Positions 34,513 through 46,239 of a DNA stretch of 64,000 bases are shown here, piece after piece; the stretch's first letter is position 1, and every line of letters starts with the position of its first letter. The stretch is taken from assembly GCA_032629725.1 (NCBI GenBank), contig JAFEVB010000005.1:682001-746000 (forward strand), read 5' to 3'. The DNA is from Gremmenia infestans. Taxonomy: Eukaryota > Ascomycota > Leotiomycetes > Helotiales > Hamatocanthoscyphaceae. The translations under genes were made by a program, and so were the position numbers. The notes under the pieces are model-generated. The model worked only from the letters and a program-made list of their open reading frames with translations. It made no database searches and was not told the origin of the DNA.

Positions 34513-36670
34513 CTAAACACGCTTCTTCTGCCCACCACCTAATCCTTTCCCTCCAGAAAAACTCCTCCTAACCATGCCATGTTTCCCAACCCTCCCTCCT
34601 CCTCTCCCTTCCCCTTCCCCTTTCCCCTTCCCCACCTTCTTCTTCCCCACCTTCTTCTTTCCCTCCTCGCCCACCTTCCCCTTCACACTCCCACTCCCAA
34701 TCTCCTCAACCCCTCCCTCATCATGCCCCATGATCTTCAACCCCCCACTCAACGCACTCAACCTTGCCGCCACCTCATTCAAAAACCACCTCCGGAAAAA
34801 CCACAACGGCTCGCGATACCAGACCTCGTAGTCCTTCTGCTGGATGCCGTAGAGGAGGCAGGCGCGGACGAGAGAGGTGTGGGATAGCGTGTGAAAGGGT
34901 GCGACGAGGTTGGTGGGGGCGGCGTAGATGAAACCGGCTTTGGAGTAGTGGGAGGAGTTGAATTGGGGGGGCCAGGTTTCTTGTGCTTGATCTTGTTTGA
35001 ATTTGGGCTTGGGTTTGGGCTCTTTGGTATGAGGGGAAGGGGATGGTGCTGGTGGAGAAGAAGGTGAAGGTGCAGATGTAGGCTCTGCTGCTGGTGAGAG
35101 GTGCAAGGGGATGCGGCGAGAGCGATAGCGACGGCGAGAGGGTGGTGGGAGACCTGCAACATCAGCCATGTCCACATCCCCATCATCATCCACATGCTCA
35201 GCTTCAGCTTCAGCTTCATCCCCCGTCCCAACCGCACCATCCTCATCATCTACAGGCGGCGCATACGCATACCCCGTCTTATACCCCTCAATCCCCCGTG
35301 GCACATCCAACAGTCGATACTTAAACGGCTCCTCCCCAAACCCCTGCGCCATCAACTCAGCGGCCATGCGCGGCCTCTTCCCCCCATTCAAATCCCTCTG
35401 TCTATAACACATCAAGCGGTACCCGAACACCAAACACATCATATTCGTACACGTAAAGACGCCACAATTATAGAAATCCCCCTGCTTCACGGCCGGCGGA
35501 CTGTTATCCAACTTCCCTATTTTCTTTTCCGGCTTCGCAGTCCATTTCCCGTACAGCGGCCAGGAGGAACTGGGGGGACAGATGTAGAGGGCTAGTGCGA
35601 GAAGGGCGTCGACGGGGAATTCATCGCGCTCGTGCGTGTCTTGTATGGAATCGACGATGAAAACAAAGCCCTGTTGCGGGGCGAGCCCGAGCAGCATGTG
35701 GTGCGTCGAGTCAAATTGCGGGAAGAATATGTAGTCTAGGGTTAGGATTTGAGCGACGGTGAGATGTGCGTCGGCAAGGAGCTTGTGGATTGCTGTGTCG
35801 AATGTGGGGATGTCTTCGTCCTCGGGGAGGAAGGTTTGCTTGAAGACTCGGTTCCGTATATATGCGACTTTGAGGTGCGGGCCGTTGGGCAATATTGGGG
35901 GTTCGCGTTCAGGGTCATCGACCGTTGGCTCGTCTCGGATTCTACTCTGTCGGGAAGGCGACGTCCTTGGACTTGCGCTGCGAGCTCGAGATTTCAGTTG
36001 CGTCCTTTGCGCGCGTAGTCGTAGGCTCTTGGCCTCGTTATACAGCTTCAGATCCGCGTCGTATTTTCGCTGGATACTATTCGCATAATCCTCATTCTTG
36101 TAACGGATTACACATTGGAAATATGCGTCGAGGATGTTTTCCTCAATGCTTATGTACTTCCCGGAGGTCGACCAGAAGAAGGAACTGAAGTCTCCGAGGG
36201 TCAGTTGGACGTGTTCGCCTTGGCGGTAGGGTTCACCGTCACGGGCGGTGCGGATTTTGAAAAGGGGTTCTTCGTCACTGTCTTCCTCCTTCTTCTCTTC
36301 TTCCTCCTCTTCCTCCTCCTCTTCTTCCCCTGAAAGTGATGGTGAAGATAGTGTTGAAGATAGTGACGAGGACGAGTCCGAAGAACGTGTTCTATTGTTA
36401 TTATTCTTTGTCTTCTTTGGAGACTCCTTCTTTGGCGCTGGTCCAGCTTTCGCCTTGGCGCCGGCTCTCTTCTGAGTCTTGCTAGGTTCCTATTTAACAG
36501 TTACAGTCAGACGACAGATATATGTAGGATCGATAATGAGCACTTACCTCGGGGCACCCTATATCTATCTTGAGTTGATCGATCCATTGCTGCTGTTCCG
36601 GCGGTAGAGGGTCAAATTGTTGTCTCTCGATGGCCTGTATTTCATCGCTTGTTAGCCCTTCCATCGACAT
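34513..36670 (-). CDS. Ulp1-type (C48) cysteine protease, SUMO/Ubl-specific candidate
   Basis: Exons are 36670-36548 and 36489-34513, giving 699 aa. The N-terminus is followed by a Lys-rich and then a Ser-rich/poly-Glu segment (residues ~42-105). The protease core starts with VQLTLGDFSSF and contains YIFFPQFDSTHHMLLGL (catalytic His), FVFIVDSIQ (Asp) and QGDFYNCGVFTC (Gln and nucleophile Cys). This matches the Ulp1 fold, which processes SUMO or removes it from substrates. A Pro/Ala/Ser linker splits the domain from a conserved C-terminal stretch (ACLLYGIQQKDYEVWYREPL), then a basic Gly/Lys tail. It differs from canonical Ulp1, which has HW rather than HH. The first ATG (36670) is followed two codons later by another; either could start. 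Confidence 0.78.
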
Positions 36671-36880
36671 TCTGTAAATTTCAACTGTGAGTATAATTTA
36701 TCCGAATTTGGATTGTTTTGTTTGAGAGAGAGGGGAAATCTGTCGAGGTAAAGAAAATAAATAAGCACAAGATAAAGGAAACGATTCATTCAACCTTACT
36801 AAACCGAAAGCGGGGGATAAAAGAATGAAGCATATGTGGGACAAAGAGAATTCATTCCGTTCTTGACATCGACATCGACT

Positions 36881-38334
36881 CTACTTCCTAGCTCTCGCAA
36901 ACGCCGCTTTGGGAAAATTGAGAGGAAGCTTCAACTTGGCAATTCGTCTCTGAGCAGCAGCCGCTTTGTCCATCTCCATCCTCTTCCTCTCTCCCTCAGG
37001 GAAATTCGCGATTCTACAACCAATCTCGTTGAAATACTGTGCCATCGGCTTGATCTCCAACCTCAAATCCTCCTTCAAATCCCAGACATCGACTTCGTAG
37101 TTATCCACCAAACATGCCATGGCACACAAATGGGTAACCAACAGATCAAACTTGAACTTGCCAATGGCTCCTGAGTCTGAGAACTTCCGCGTGAAGCTCT
37201 GAAGCACTGCTTCGGGCATATCGCCGATAAGTGTCTTCAGTTCGTCTCGACGCGGAAGGAGGAAGCTTCTATTGTCCCTTCCCTTTCCCGGTTTCGACAC
37301 TCGAAGAATTTCCAAGGCCAAGAGCATGTACCTGAGGATCTTCAGCTTCTCAACATTCGTAGCAACCTTTGCAACGCGGCGAGACACAAATCGGGAATTT
37401 GTGACAACCTCCTTCTTTGCCTTGAGCGTAGCTGCCCATTCGCGAACAGGGATATGAGCCATGATGCTATCTCCGATGAGACTATCGGTTGAATAGACGT
37501 CCTTGATATCCTCGGCCGAAACATTAGGCTTGGGTCGCGGTTTCGCTGCATCTGCAGCGGCTGCAAGCTCGTCTCGAGATGCCATGCCTGCTGTAGCGTC
37601 GGCAATGTTCGAGATCATGGCTTGGGCTGCCGAGTCGAGTTTACGGGGCTTGCCATTGGCTTCTCTTGCTGATTTCTCAGGGGAGATGGCGTTTTCGGTG
37701 AAGGAGGCAATTGCTTTCCTAGCCTTCTTGGTACCGAATGTTTGGCCAAGGGTGTTTCGGAGCTCTCTCATATCCTAGACATCATTAGTATTGAAAGCGG
37801 GAAGTAAGTTTTAGCAGGTCTTACCGTAGAATGTTCATCGTCGGCTGTAGCTTTGTGTGCCCTCACAACCCCTCGTACCACCATTCTTCGGGCCTCCATA
37901 ACCTCCATCTTGCCTGTCTCTGGATCGTAGACTCCCACATAGTGCTTTAAAAGCGTATCCGCACCTCCTGCCTCTTCTTCTCGCGCTGTGTAGTCGAGCT
38001 TTTGGTGTGCGGAGGAGTGTAGTAGAAGCTCGGTCTTGGATACCGCTGAACGGCCTGGGCCTGTTGGGGGTTTTTTGCGGGGCTTGGTATAGGGTTTGAG
38101 AGGAATAGAGGTAGGCATAGCAAGCCCAGGAGTTGAAGCTGTAAAGTATCAGCCTACTGGAGCAGATAGCAACTACAATTCTGGCAACATACCTATGACA
38201 GGAGCCCATTGATCTGCTTCTGGGAGCGAGATTCGGATCTCTTTATCCCCTTCAATTGCGACTCTTTTGCTGGGCTTGGAAGAGCCATCTGTGTTTCTTT
38301 TCCGCTTCTTTACCTTATCTACTTTTTCCGACAT
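36881..38334 (-). CDS. RPA49: RNA polymerase I subunit A49 (RPA49/PAF53)
   Basis: Exons are 38334-38193, 38138-37825 and 37774-36881, giving 449 aa. The N-terminal dimerisation domain begins after a Lys-rich start; after splicing it reads IASTPGLAMPTSIPLKPYTK and continues to VYDPETGKMEVMEARRM. A linker with MRELRNTLGQTFGTKKARKA leads to the C-terminal tandem winged-helix region (DLLVTHLCAMACLVDNYEVD). A49 pairs with A34.5 and stimulates Pol I initiation, elongation and RNA cleavage at rDNA in the nucleolus. Both introns have canonical borders and phases agree. It lies 210 bp downstream of the protease gene's start, on the same strand. Confidence 0.9.
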
Positions 38335-39113
38335 CTTGGAGGGTTTGGCGAGCAGCTTTGAGGTGTGGTTGAATATTTCTTGTCAGGAAATGCCATCACC
38401 TAAACTTTTTTTTTGCAGATCCCTGCTCACCAAAAGCGGGTGCGGGGCGGGGAACCACCAAACGCCAAGAGGTGTAGAATTTTCGCGGGACCAAACAAAC
38501 TGGAGGAGTATTGAGGTATTGAGTTCTGAGTTGAATAGCGACAGAAGAAGTTTTATTTTATGTGAGTATAAGAATGACTTCGTCACTCGAAAAGGCGTTG
38601 CGACGGCGTGACCATGTACGTATGGCATGGCATGAGGCTCCATCAACACATCCCTTGGAGAAAATCTTGGCGTATCACATCAGGGCGCACCATTAATCAT
38701 TTAATTTAATTCATTCACATTCACGGAAAAGATAATAATTTGGTTGATGAAGCAAGCTTCTTTTCATATTCAGGCAATTGAAGTTCCCATGGTGTTTTGC
38801 ATCTACGGCAGCATTCCTCCATCTAACTTCCTGTTCATAAACCCTGACTGAACAATCCGACAAAGCTTTGACCGGTTCTGCTTCCTTCCAATTCATCCTC
38901 CAAAGGCCAAAGACTACGCGTCATCAAACTGCTCTATCCTTGAACACCCAGCGGCCATTGTACTGCATGGTAGTCCCATACTGTGCTTGTGCTCTGGAAT
39001 GCTGAAAAAGGCGTAGACGTTGATGCGGGAGATGGCGTAGACTCGGAGGTTATGTTGTCATGTTGGTGTTTCGTAAGGCAAGAGAGACCGAGATCGGGTT
39101 GTGGGCGAGGTGT
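38335..39113. other. Intergenic, RPA49 promoter and eL41 3' region
   Basis: No coding-like frame. It includes the A49 promoter and the presumed 3' UTR of the eL41 gene. Confidence 0.45.
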
Positions 39114-39286
39114 CTATTTGCTATGAGGAGGTCAGTGAATGCCCCGCATTGACGAAGATCACCAGGATGATCGCGACAAGGTCGAAGATGAGGGGATGAA
39201 GAGGAGAATACTTACGATCTGGCACGAGTCTTGCGGCGCTTACGCTTGAGGCGGCGAACCCGCTTCTTTCTCCATTTCGCTCTCAT
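39114..39286 (-). CDS. RPL41: 60S ribosomal protein eL41 (25 aa)
   Basis: Exon 1 (39286-39216) encodes MRAKWRKKRVRRLKRKRR and the following KTRARS. The intron 39215-39121 has donor GTAAGT and acceptor CATAG, and exon 2 (39120-39114) is just seven bases supplying the end of Ser, then Lys and TAG. The product is the complete, nearly invariant eL41, a single arginine/lysine-rich helix bridging the two ribosomal subunits. It is too short for ordinary gene finding. A leader intron is likely as well (see the upstream entry). Confidence 0.95.
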
Positions 39287-39831
39287 TTTCGAAACTTGTG
39301 AGCTGTAGAAGGTCAGCGCGAGTTGCAAGGAGTGGAGAATAGTGCAGGGAAAGCTGCTCAGAGTTGTCTCGAAGGCATTGCCATGTCGAGAGCAGCAATG
39401 AGCATCAATTGAGATGGGTGTGGGAGCAACTTACTGTCGAAAATTGAGTTGATGAAAAGTTAAAGAGGAGAGCTTTTTGCGATTGAAGCTTCGGTTTTGT
39501 TTGTGTGAAATTGACGAGCCGCTAACGAGAGATTTATCACATGACCTGGCCTACTCTACCATAGCTTACGTAAAGCAGTTGATGTCGGAGGGAAGCTCGA
39601 GTGGGTTGCCGACATCTCATCTGTTCCGCATCCGTGCCCGTGCATCATCCATCCATCATCCCTCCTTCCGGAAATCACCCACTCAGTGTGAGACTTTATG
39701 TTCAAGCTTCACTGCACCTTCCTCAGGACACAAGGGATATATCATATCCATATCTCAATGCTACAACCTTTTGCAACTTCACTAACACTCTTCCACTAAC
39801 ATTCTATTGAAGATATACAACATTCTCAATC
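39287..39831. promoter_or_regulatory. Divergent promoter of eL41 and FHA kinase, with eL41 5' UTR intron
   Basis: On the minus strand a good intron lies at 39434-39303 (donor GTAAGTTG, acceptor TTCTACAG), ending 16 bases before the eL41 ATG. Leader introns are common in fungal ribosomal protein genes. The rest is the shared promoter; no TATA is obvious. Confidence 0.6.
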
Positions 39832-42225
39832 ATGGCGGAGTCGTCTTCTTCGTCTTTCCAAGGTTTCCCCCAATCTGACACCTTTGATGAAGACAGTGAT
39901 CTTGACAAGTGCATCGCATATCTTCAATGTACAGACAAGGAAGGCGGCGACAACCACCGTGAGTGACAACATATCCCTTCCTCTTTTCATTAGCCTGAAC
40001 TCTTTTTCTAGAGATATCCATATATCCTAGACAAGAGATCCAAGTTGGCAGAGACAGCGCATGGTGAGTTCTCTTTTCATTCTCAAGGGAGGGTATTAAT
40101 GAAACGCAGCAATCATCTGATACCAGATAGCCGCGTTTCCAAGCGACATTTCCGCATATACTCAATTATCTACGAAGCAGGACGGACAGATCTACCCCCA
40201 TTGGTGTATTGCGAGGACCTCGAATCTTCAAATGGAACGTATGTCAATGACAGTCTTATCGGTATCATTGGCCAAGAGAGAAAAGGGTTCCTCTTGAATG
40301 ATGGCGACATTATCCAAATTCGTCCTGGTTGGAAGTTTCAGTTCCATCAATCGGTGCATGATATTGTTACTCGTGACTTTACAGAGCTCAGTGATCTCCA
40401 GGTACTGCAGAATGTTATTTCTTTACGGGACCCCACTTATTCTCATTTAGTGCTTCCAAGACAGATTTTCCGTGTCGGATCGAATTCTTGGCCAAGGTTC
40501 TTATGGAGCGGTGTATTTGGCCCTCGATCTGTCTCAAGATTTAGCTAGCAAGAAACAGGTAGCTTGCAAAATTGTTAACCTGACAGCTTCCGGAGAGAAA
40601 CATATGGAACAGCGACCAGATCTCAAAGCTGGCGACTTGTGGCATAATCAACTTCGTCGTGCTAATGAGGGTAGGAATATTGCACTGCGCGAAATCAAAA
40701 TACTCTCTAAACTCAGTCACGTAAGAGAAGACTTTCTCCCCTTTGACCTCATTCTTACAAACTATAGCCGCATATCATCAACCTCAAAAAGGCCTTTTGT
40801 ACAACCACGTCTTTGTAAGTACCTAGGAAACTAACCTAGAAGGCACCACTGACAATTTTAGGTATATGATCACAGAGCTTGCCCCAGGCGGAGATTTGTT
40901 CTCTTACCTCGAAGCCTACGATGGTCACCTTGATGATTGGCATGGCCGTGTGGTTGCTCGCCAATTGGCTCTCGCGATCGACTATCTCCATTCCCAAGGA
41001 ATCGCCCACCGAGATATAAAGCCAGAAAATGTCCTTGTCTCTCACACGGACTTTGGAGGACGAGTTATCTTGACAGACTTTGGATTTGCAAATGTCGCGG
41101 ATGTTAGGACTGGCAGACTACAATCCGTTGTAGGAACTCCGGGTTTTGCTGCGCCGTAGGAATTCCCGCTTCTTCTCATTGACTTGTCCTGACGTGATTA
41201 GGGAGGTGGAAGCGAATGAGCACCGAAAGGGCGGATACACACTAGCTGCAGATTTATGGTCACTGGGTGTCTTGACTGCATGCGTACTAACAGGGAACTC
41301 CTTGATTCCCCATAAGGAGCTTTCTCAACTAAGTCAAACGGAGATTGCAAATCGTTTTCTCGAAATCTCCGACGACTACATAAGAGATCAATGGATCAGT
41401 ATGGGCCCTAGAGCTCAGCGATTCCTTCGAAGACTTTTGACAACGGACCCGGCGAATCGAATGACCGTGAAAGAGGCGCTCAACCATTCATGGTTCAAGA
41501 AGCCACATTCCGAAGGCACATTGTTGGAAGAACGTTATCATAAAATCATCAGATTCTGGAAGAAACGCGATAGCGATGACCAAGTTATTGAGTATCTACC
41601 AAATTGGAACCAAATGCCTGAAGCTGAGCAGGAGAAGGGACCCAAGTTTCGCAGAAAGTTCCCTGATGCCACGTTATCACCATATTTCAATCTAGACAGG
41701 CACCTCACGCAGAAGAGACCTGCCACGAGAGGAGATGTCTTGGTGAGCTTGCTTGAATCGGGATCATCATTCGTACCCACCGAAGAATTTCGACACAAGC
41801 CTGCTGCACAGCTGGCGACTCGCAAACACCGAGATGTGGATGTTATCGTGGTTGATGGAAAAGATATGTTCGGGACGTCACACGAGACGGAAGCTCTGAA
41901 TCCGATCGACGATTATGACGAGATGGTATTAGTCCCGACAGAATCTATGCCACACCTTGAGAGTCTGAATCTCCAGAGCCCAGCGAAGTCTACAGAAATT
42001 TCTGATTCACAGGAGACTGTGGATGATGACGAAGACGAAGGCCGAATGATCAAGCGAGCGAGAAAGGGGTCTTGGGATCCAGAGGACCGCAGGATTCACG
42101 AAGCTGCTTCGCGTGTGATCCCAAGATATGCTTCGGCGAGGGTGTTTAGGGATACAATTCAACAGAGAAAGGAGGCCGAACGACTGGAGAACATGAGGCC
42201 ATCGCGGTATGCGATGCGAACGTGA
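39832..42225 (+). CDS. FHA-domain Ser/Thr kinase of the Rad53/Chk2-Mek1 group
   Basis: Exons are 39832-39958, 40012-40063, 40110-40401, 40451-40720, 40768-40814, 40862-41155 and 41202-42225, giving 701 aa. The FHA domain (residues ~45-140) has the phosphothreonine-binding blocks IQVGRDS, RVSKRHF and ESSNGTYVND. The kinase domain is complete: LGQGSYGAVYLA, VACKIV (Lys), HRDIKPEN, DFGFAN and GTPGFAAPEV. A long polar tail with an acidic patch and basic nuclear-type motif follows. The 40402-40450 intron is needed to join SDLQ to CFQDRFSVSDRILGQG. N-terminal SQ/TQ clusters typical of Rad53 are missing, so a meiotic Mek1 role is possible; the choice is not settled by sequence alone. Confidence 0.88.
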
Positions 42226-43373
42226 GTGTTTGTTTGAGCGATGGAGTTACGATTTGAATCTTGAGATACCCATTTGCAAGATTTTGCTAGACAGCCGGTT
42301 GTTATGTTGCTATGTGTTGCTAAACCTCGTTAGAAACCACTGGAGACTGGCTTGGAGCTGGCTCGGCTTGAGAGATAATACATTTGTCCAGCTTCAAATA
42401 TAATTATAAGATTTTCAGATGTTCGCTTTCTTTTCGACAATGTGAAGTATTCAGATGCAGGATGTCTAAAGTCCTCGATTTTAAGTATACCTAAGCCATG
42501 TCTAAGTATACTTTTCTCACAGCATTAACACTCTCTTTAGAAACAATCCCAACGATCTAGAAACAAAAGACCTCGGTCCCACATGCATTCTCACCACCAG
42601 TCCGAATCACGAGTCTGAGTCCTTCCTCGTTCACCCGGGCATGCATGCATGCATCTGATCATCCATCCATCCACCCGTCCATGCACAACACAGAAACGAG
42701 AAACCAGGGAATCAAACCCTACACACTATCACAACTAACTACCTTAGGAGTATAGGGCTATATGCATAAAATTTTGCTTCTGGGTGTATGGTAATATAAT
42801 ATAATATAATATGCCATGCTATGGTATGTTATAGTACTCTATGGTACAGTACAGTGTATCTCCGTTGCTTGACTTGGGGTACTCCGTAGCCTAGGATTGA
42901 GGCTGTGTAGTTAGTGAGTGTAGGGAGTCGGTGGGTGATTGTACATATATAGATATATATATACAGATAAACAGTGAGGATTTTATATATATATATTTTT
43001 AAGTTTCGATCGGAGAAAACTGACTGGTAAGTGTCTCTAGGTGAATGGGAGGTGGGATTGATAAGTATAGTCTGAATGAATGAATTAAATGAATGAAGTA
43101 AACGCCTGCCCGCTTGCCCTGTCTGTGTGTTAAATATCTTACAAGTTGATAACCGCCCTGCTCTAGTTTCTTGGTTGAACTAAGAGTAGGTAGGTAAGTA
43201 GGTAGGTAGACAGGCAGGCAAAGGAAAGAAATTAATGTGCATGTGCTTTTGGCCATCCGGTCTATACCAAGTACGAGCGAGTATTGAGATCTCCTCTCCT
43301 CTCGCCCCATCATCTATCGCTTCATTCACACCATCTACACCACAGTATCATATCATATCATATCGTATAGCTA
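42226..43373. other. Intergenic with several microsatellites
   Basis: Contains GCAT and CATC repeats (~42640-42690), (TAATA)n at ~42792-42812, AT runs at ~42950-43000 and a GTAG repeat at ~43186-43220. No gene seen. Confidence 0.6.
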
Positions 43374-45648
43374 TCACAACTTAGCCGACCCCAGCACCTC
43401 CAACACGCCCCCACTACCACCCGCCGCCTTCTCGCGCTCCAACTCCACGAACCCGTTTTCGGCCCGCGGATCATACATGCGGCTCTCGATCCAGCGATCC
43501 AGCGCCTCGTCGTCCATCTCTCGCAGCGAGGGCACGGTGTCCAGGTCCTGGGACTGGGCTTGCCGGATTACCTGGCGGGCTACGACGACGGAGACGGAGC
43601 GGATGCGTGGGAGGGAGGGGTAGAGCATGCCGGAGTCGAATTCGGTGGTCTTGAGGGTCGAGGAGAGGGCTACGGCTGAGGCGTAGATCTGTGGTGTGGT
43701 GGTTTAGAGGAGTGTGGAGTGAGGGGTGAGGATTGGAAAAAGAGGGGAAGGGGGGGATGGGGAAGTACCATTTCTTGGGAGATGTGTTTTGCTTTGCAGA
43801 GGATGGAACCGAGACCGATGCCGGGGAAGACATACATGTTGCTGATAAATGGGTTAGAATGGGATTTGAATTTATACATGGATATATTGGGAGGAGATGT
43901 GAATTGAGACTTACTTTCCCTGACTCGGATGCATGGTCTTGCCATTATGCACATAATCTGGGAACGGGCTCCCACTTGCAAAAATGGCCTTTCCATTCGT
44001 ACCCTTCATCGCCTCTTCATACGTGCACTCGGCGTTATCTGAAGGATTTGACAGCGGGAAGATAATGGGGTTCTCGTTCCAGACAGCCATTTTATTGAGG
44101 ATGGACTCGTCGAATATGCCGCGCATGGTAGAGAGACCCATGAGGATAGTGGGCTTGACGAAATCGACGACTTCAGGCAGGGTTTTGAATTGCTTGCCTT
44201 CGTTGTCGTCGCGGGAGAAATAGACTTTGTGGGAGGCGAGCTTGTCACCTCTGTCGTTTGTGATGAGACCCTTTGATTGATTATTAGTAGATTGAGCTTT
44301 GAGCGGACTTGGATGAATGGAGACGAACCTTGGTATCTACGAACCAGAAGCATTTTCTAGCTTCCTCTTCTGTGAGGCCTTCCTTGATAAAGTATTCTAC
44401 GATCTGCTTGGCTACACCAACGCCGGCACTTCCTGCTCCCATGAACACTGCACGTTGGTCCTTCACAGCGGCGCCAGTCTTTCGCATGGCACTAATAATA
44501 CCAGCTAAGATGACTGCTCCGGTTCCTTGGATATCGTCGTTGAAGCAAGAGTACTTGTTTTGATATCTCTCCAGCGCCGGGAAGGGGTTCTTGAAGTCCT
44601 CAAACTGTACGACAATCCTACCGCTCATCAGTCTGAATCCTCTAAAAGCATCCGCAGAACTTACCCAGGCCAGACCTCATTTAAAGCAACCATCAGCTCG
44701 TCCAAGAACTCTGCCTCTTCCTGCTCAGAAACCCTCTTCATCCGGCTTCCCATATACAAGGGGTCCGCCAACAAAGCTTCATTATTCGTGCCGAGATCTA
44801 AGGTGAGAGGTAATGTAAGATCTGGTCGGATTCCAGCACAGCCTGTATACAGCGCCAGCTTTCCAACGGGTATACCCATGCCGTTGATTCCTAGGTCTCC
44901 GAGTCCCAAGATGCGAGACCCGTCTGTGACAACGGTCATTTCAACATTTGGTTGAGGCCAATTACGAAGCATGTCAATCAAATTGCCCCGGTCTTTGTAA
45001 GAAAGATATAGCCCTAGTTACGTTACTTAAAGTGGTGGGAGTCTTTCAAGACATTGTTCTGAAGGGTACATGGGGTATGAAGCGCATATCGCTGCGAATG
45101 GATATCTCCAACGTACCTTCTGGCTGCCTGTATATCTCAGACCATTTCTGGCATGCCTCTCCAACCACAGGAGTATAAATCAGAGGCGCAATTGTCTGCA
45201 TACCATCAGCAAAACTGTCACGTGCGCACGTGAGATTGGAGGCCGTACCGTGAAATTGTCTAGTACGAGGCGGTAGAAGAGATGGACGTTGGAATTGCGC
45301 AGATTACTTAGGTAGATATACCGCTCAATAGGCGTTGTCTTGGACTCCAGCTGTCTCATGCCTGCAGTGGAGGCAGTCAGTCAGCATTTGGTCGAGGAAA
45401 GTTAAAAAAAATTAAAAAGGGCAGCGATATCGGAACACACATCGTTGAGCCTGCAGAGAATGGCTCTCGACATTAGGAGGCGCGAGGCCATAGTTTCGCA
45501 GTGCTTTGCGAGCCTCGATCGAGTGCGATGTATCTGGATGTCTAGTTGCTATGGGTTAGTCACAGGGGGCAGGTATAAAGTCTGGGGTTGTACATGTGAC
45601 TCACGAGACTTTGGTCTGGGAATGGAAGGATCGTGGCGAGGAAGACAT
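43374..45648 (-). CDS. Malic enzyme (malate oxidative decarboxylase)
   Basis: Converts malate to pyruvate and CO2 with NAD(P) reduction. Nine exons: 45648-45605, 45541-45441, 45361-45249, 45195-45117, 45013-44665, 44617-44329, 44270-43915, 43841-43769 and 43688-43374, giving 572 aa. Blocks are YIYLSNLRN, LIYTPVVGEACQKWSEIY, VTDGSRILGLGDLGINGMG (malate/metal side), FNDDIQGTGAVILAG, VFMGAGSAGVGVAKQI (dinucleotide fold) and NNMYVFPGIGLGSI. All phases close. The N-terminus is Ser-rich without a strong presequence, so compartment (mitochondrial as yeast Mae1, or cytosolic) is open. Cofactor choice cannot be read with confidence. Confidence 0.93.
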
Positions 45649-46239
45649 CTTGACGGAAGTTTGATGGAGAACTGGTCGTGAGAAGGAGAGAATATGTAGT
45701 ACTCTTATCGCATTATTCAAAATGCGTTGGGGTTGCAGGGACAGCATTGAATGGACTGGATTTGCAGGAGGGAAACTATATGTATAGAAAGAAGCTGTGG
45801 CTGTAGGGGTCGAGGCCGAGGCCTGAGGTATGGACGGGATGGTACGGGATGGAGTGATGATGGATGAATGGATGAATGGATGGATTGAATCGTTGAGTTT
45901 TCGTAGCTGCGCAATTCAATTAATTGGGATCATTGCGAGCATCTGCTTTATTGATTGATTGAGAATGAGGACGACGTTTATACCACTTCTCAACTTGTTG
46001 AGACTTGTCTGATATCGCATACGATATGTTGGGCTGATTGATCACGTGGTACATATCACACCCCCACTGGTTTACTCTACTCGAGGCAGGTAGTCAGATT
46101 AACCAGCAATCTTGCATACCCAGACGCGTAAGACGGCGTGAACCTTGGAGGCCATGAAATAATTCTACACTTTGCAAGATTGACCCAGAATCCCAAAGGC
46201 ATGTACGTAGTCCGTCCGCTGTCTCCTGCCCTGTAAGTC
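45649..46239. other. Intergenic, malic enzyme promoter
   Basis: Holds a GGATGAAT repeat (~45859-45888) upstream of malic enzyme and the 3' region of RAI1. No further gene. Confidence 0.5.

Noticed and set aside
40402..40548. Extension of the FHA exon into VLQNVISL... as coding
   Set aside because: The kinase glycine loop is in another frame and requires the 40402-40450 intron.
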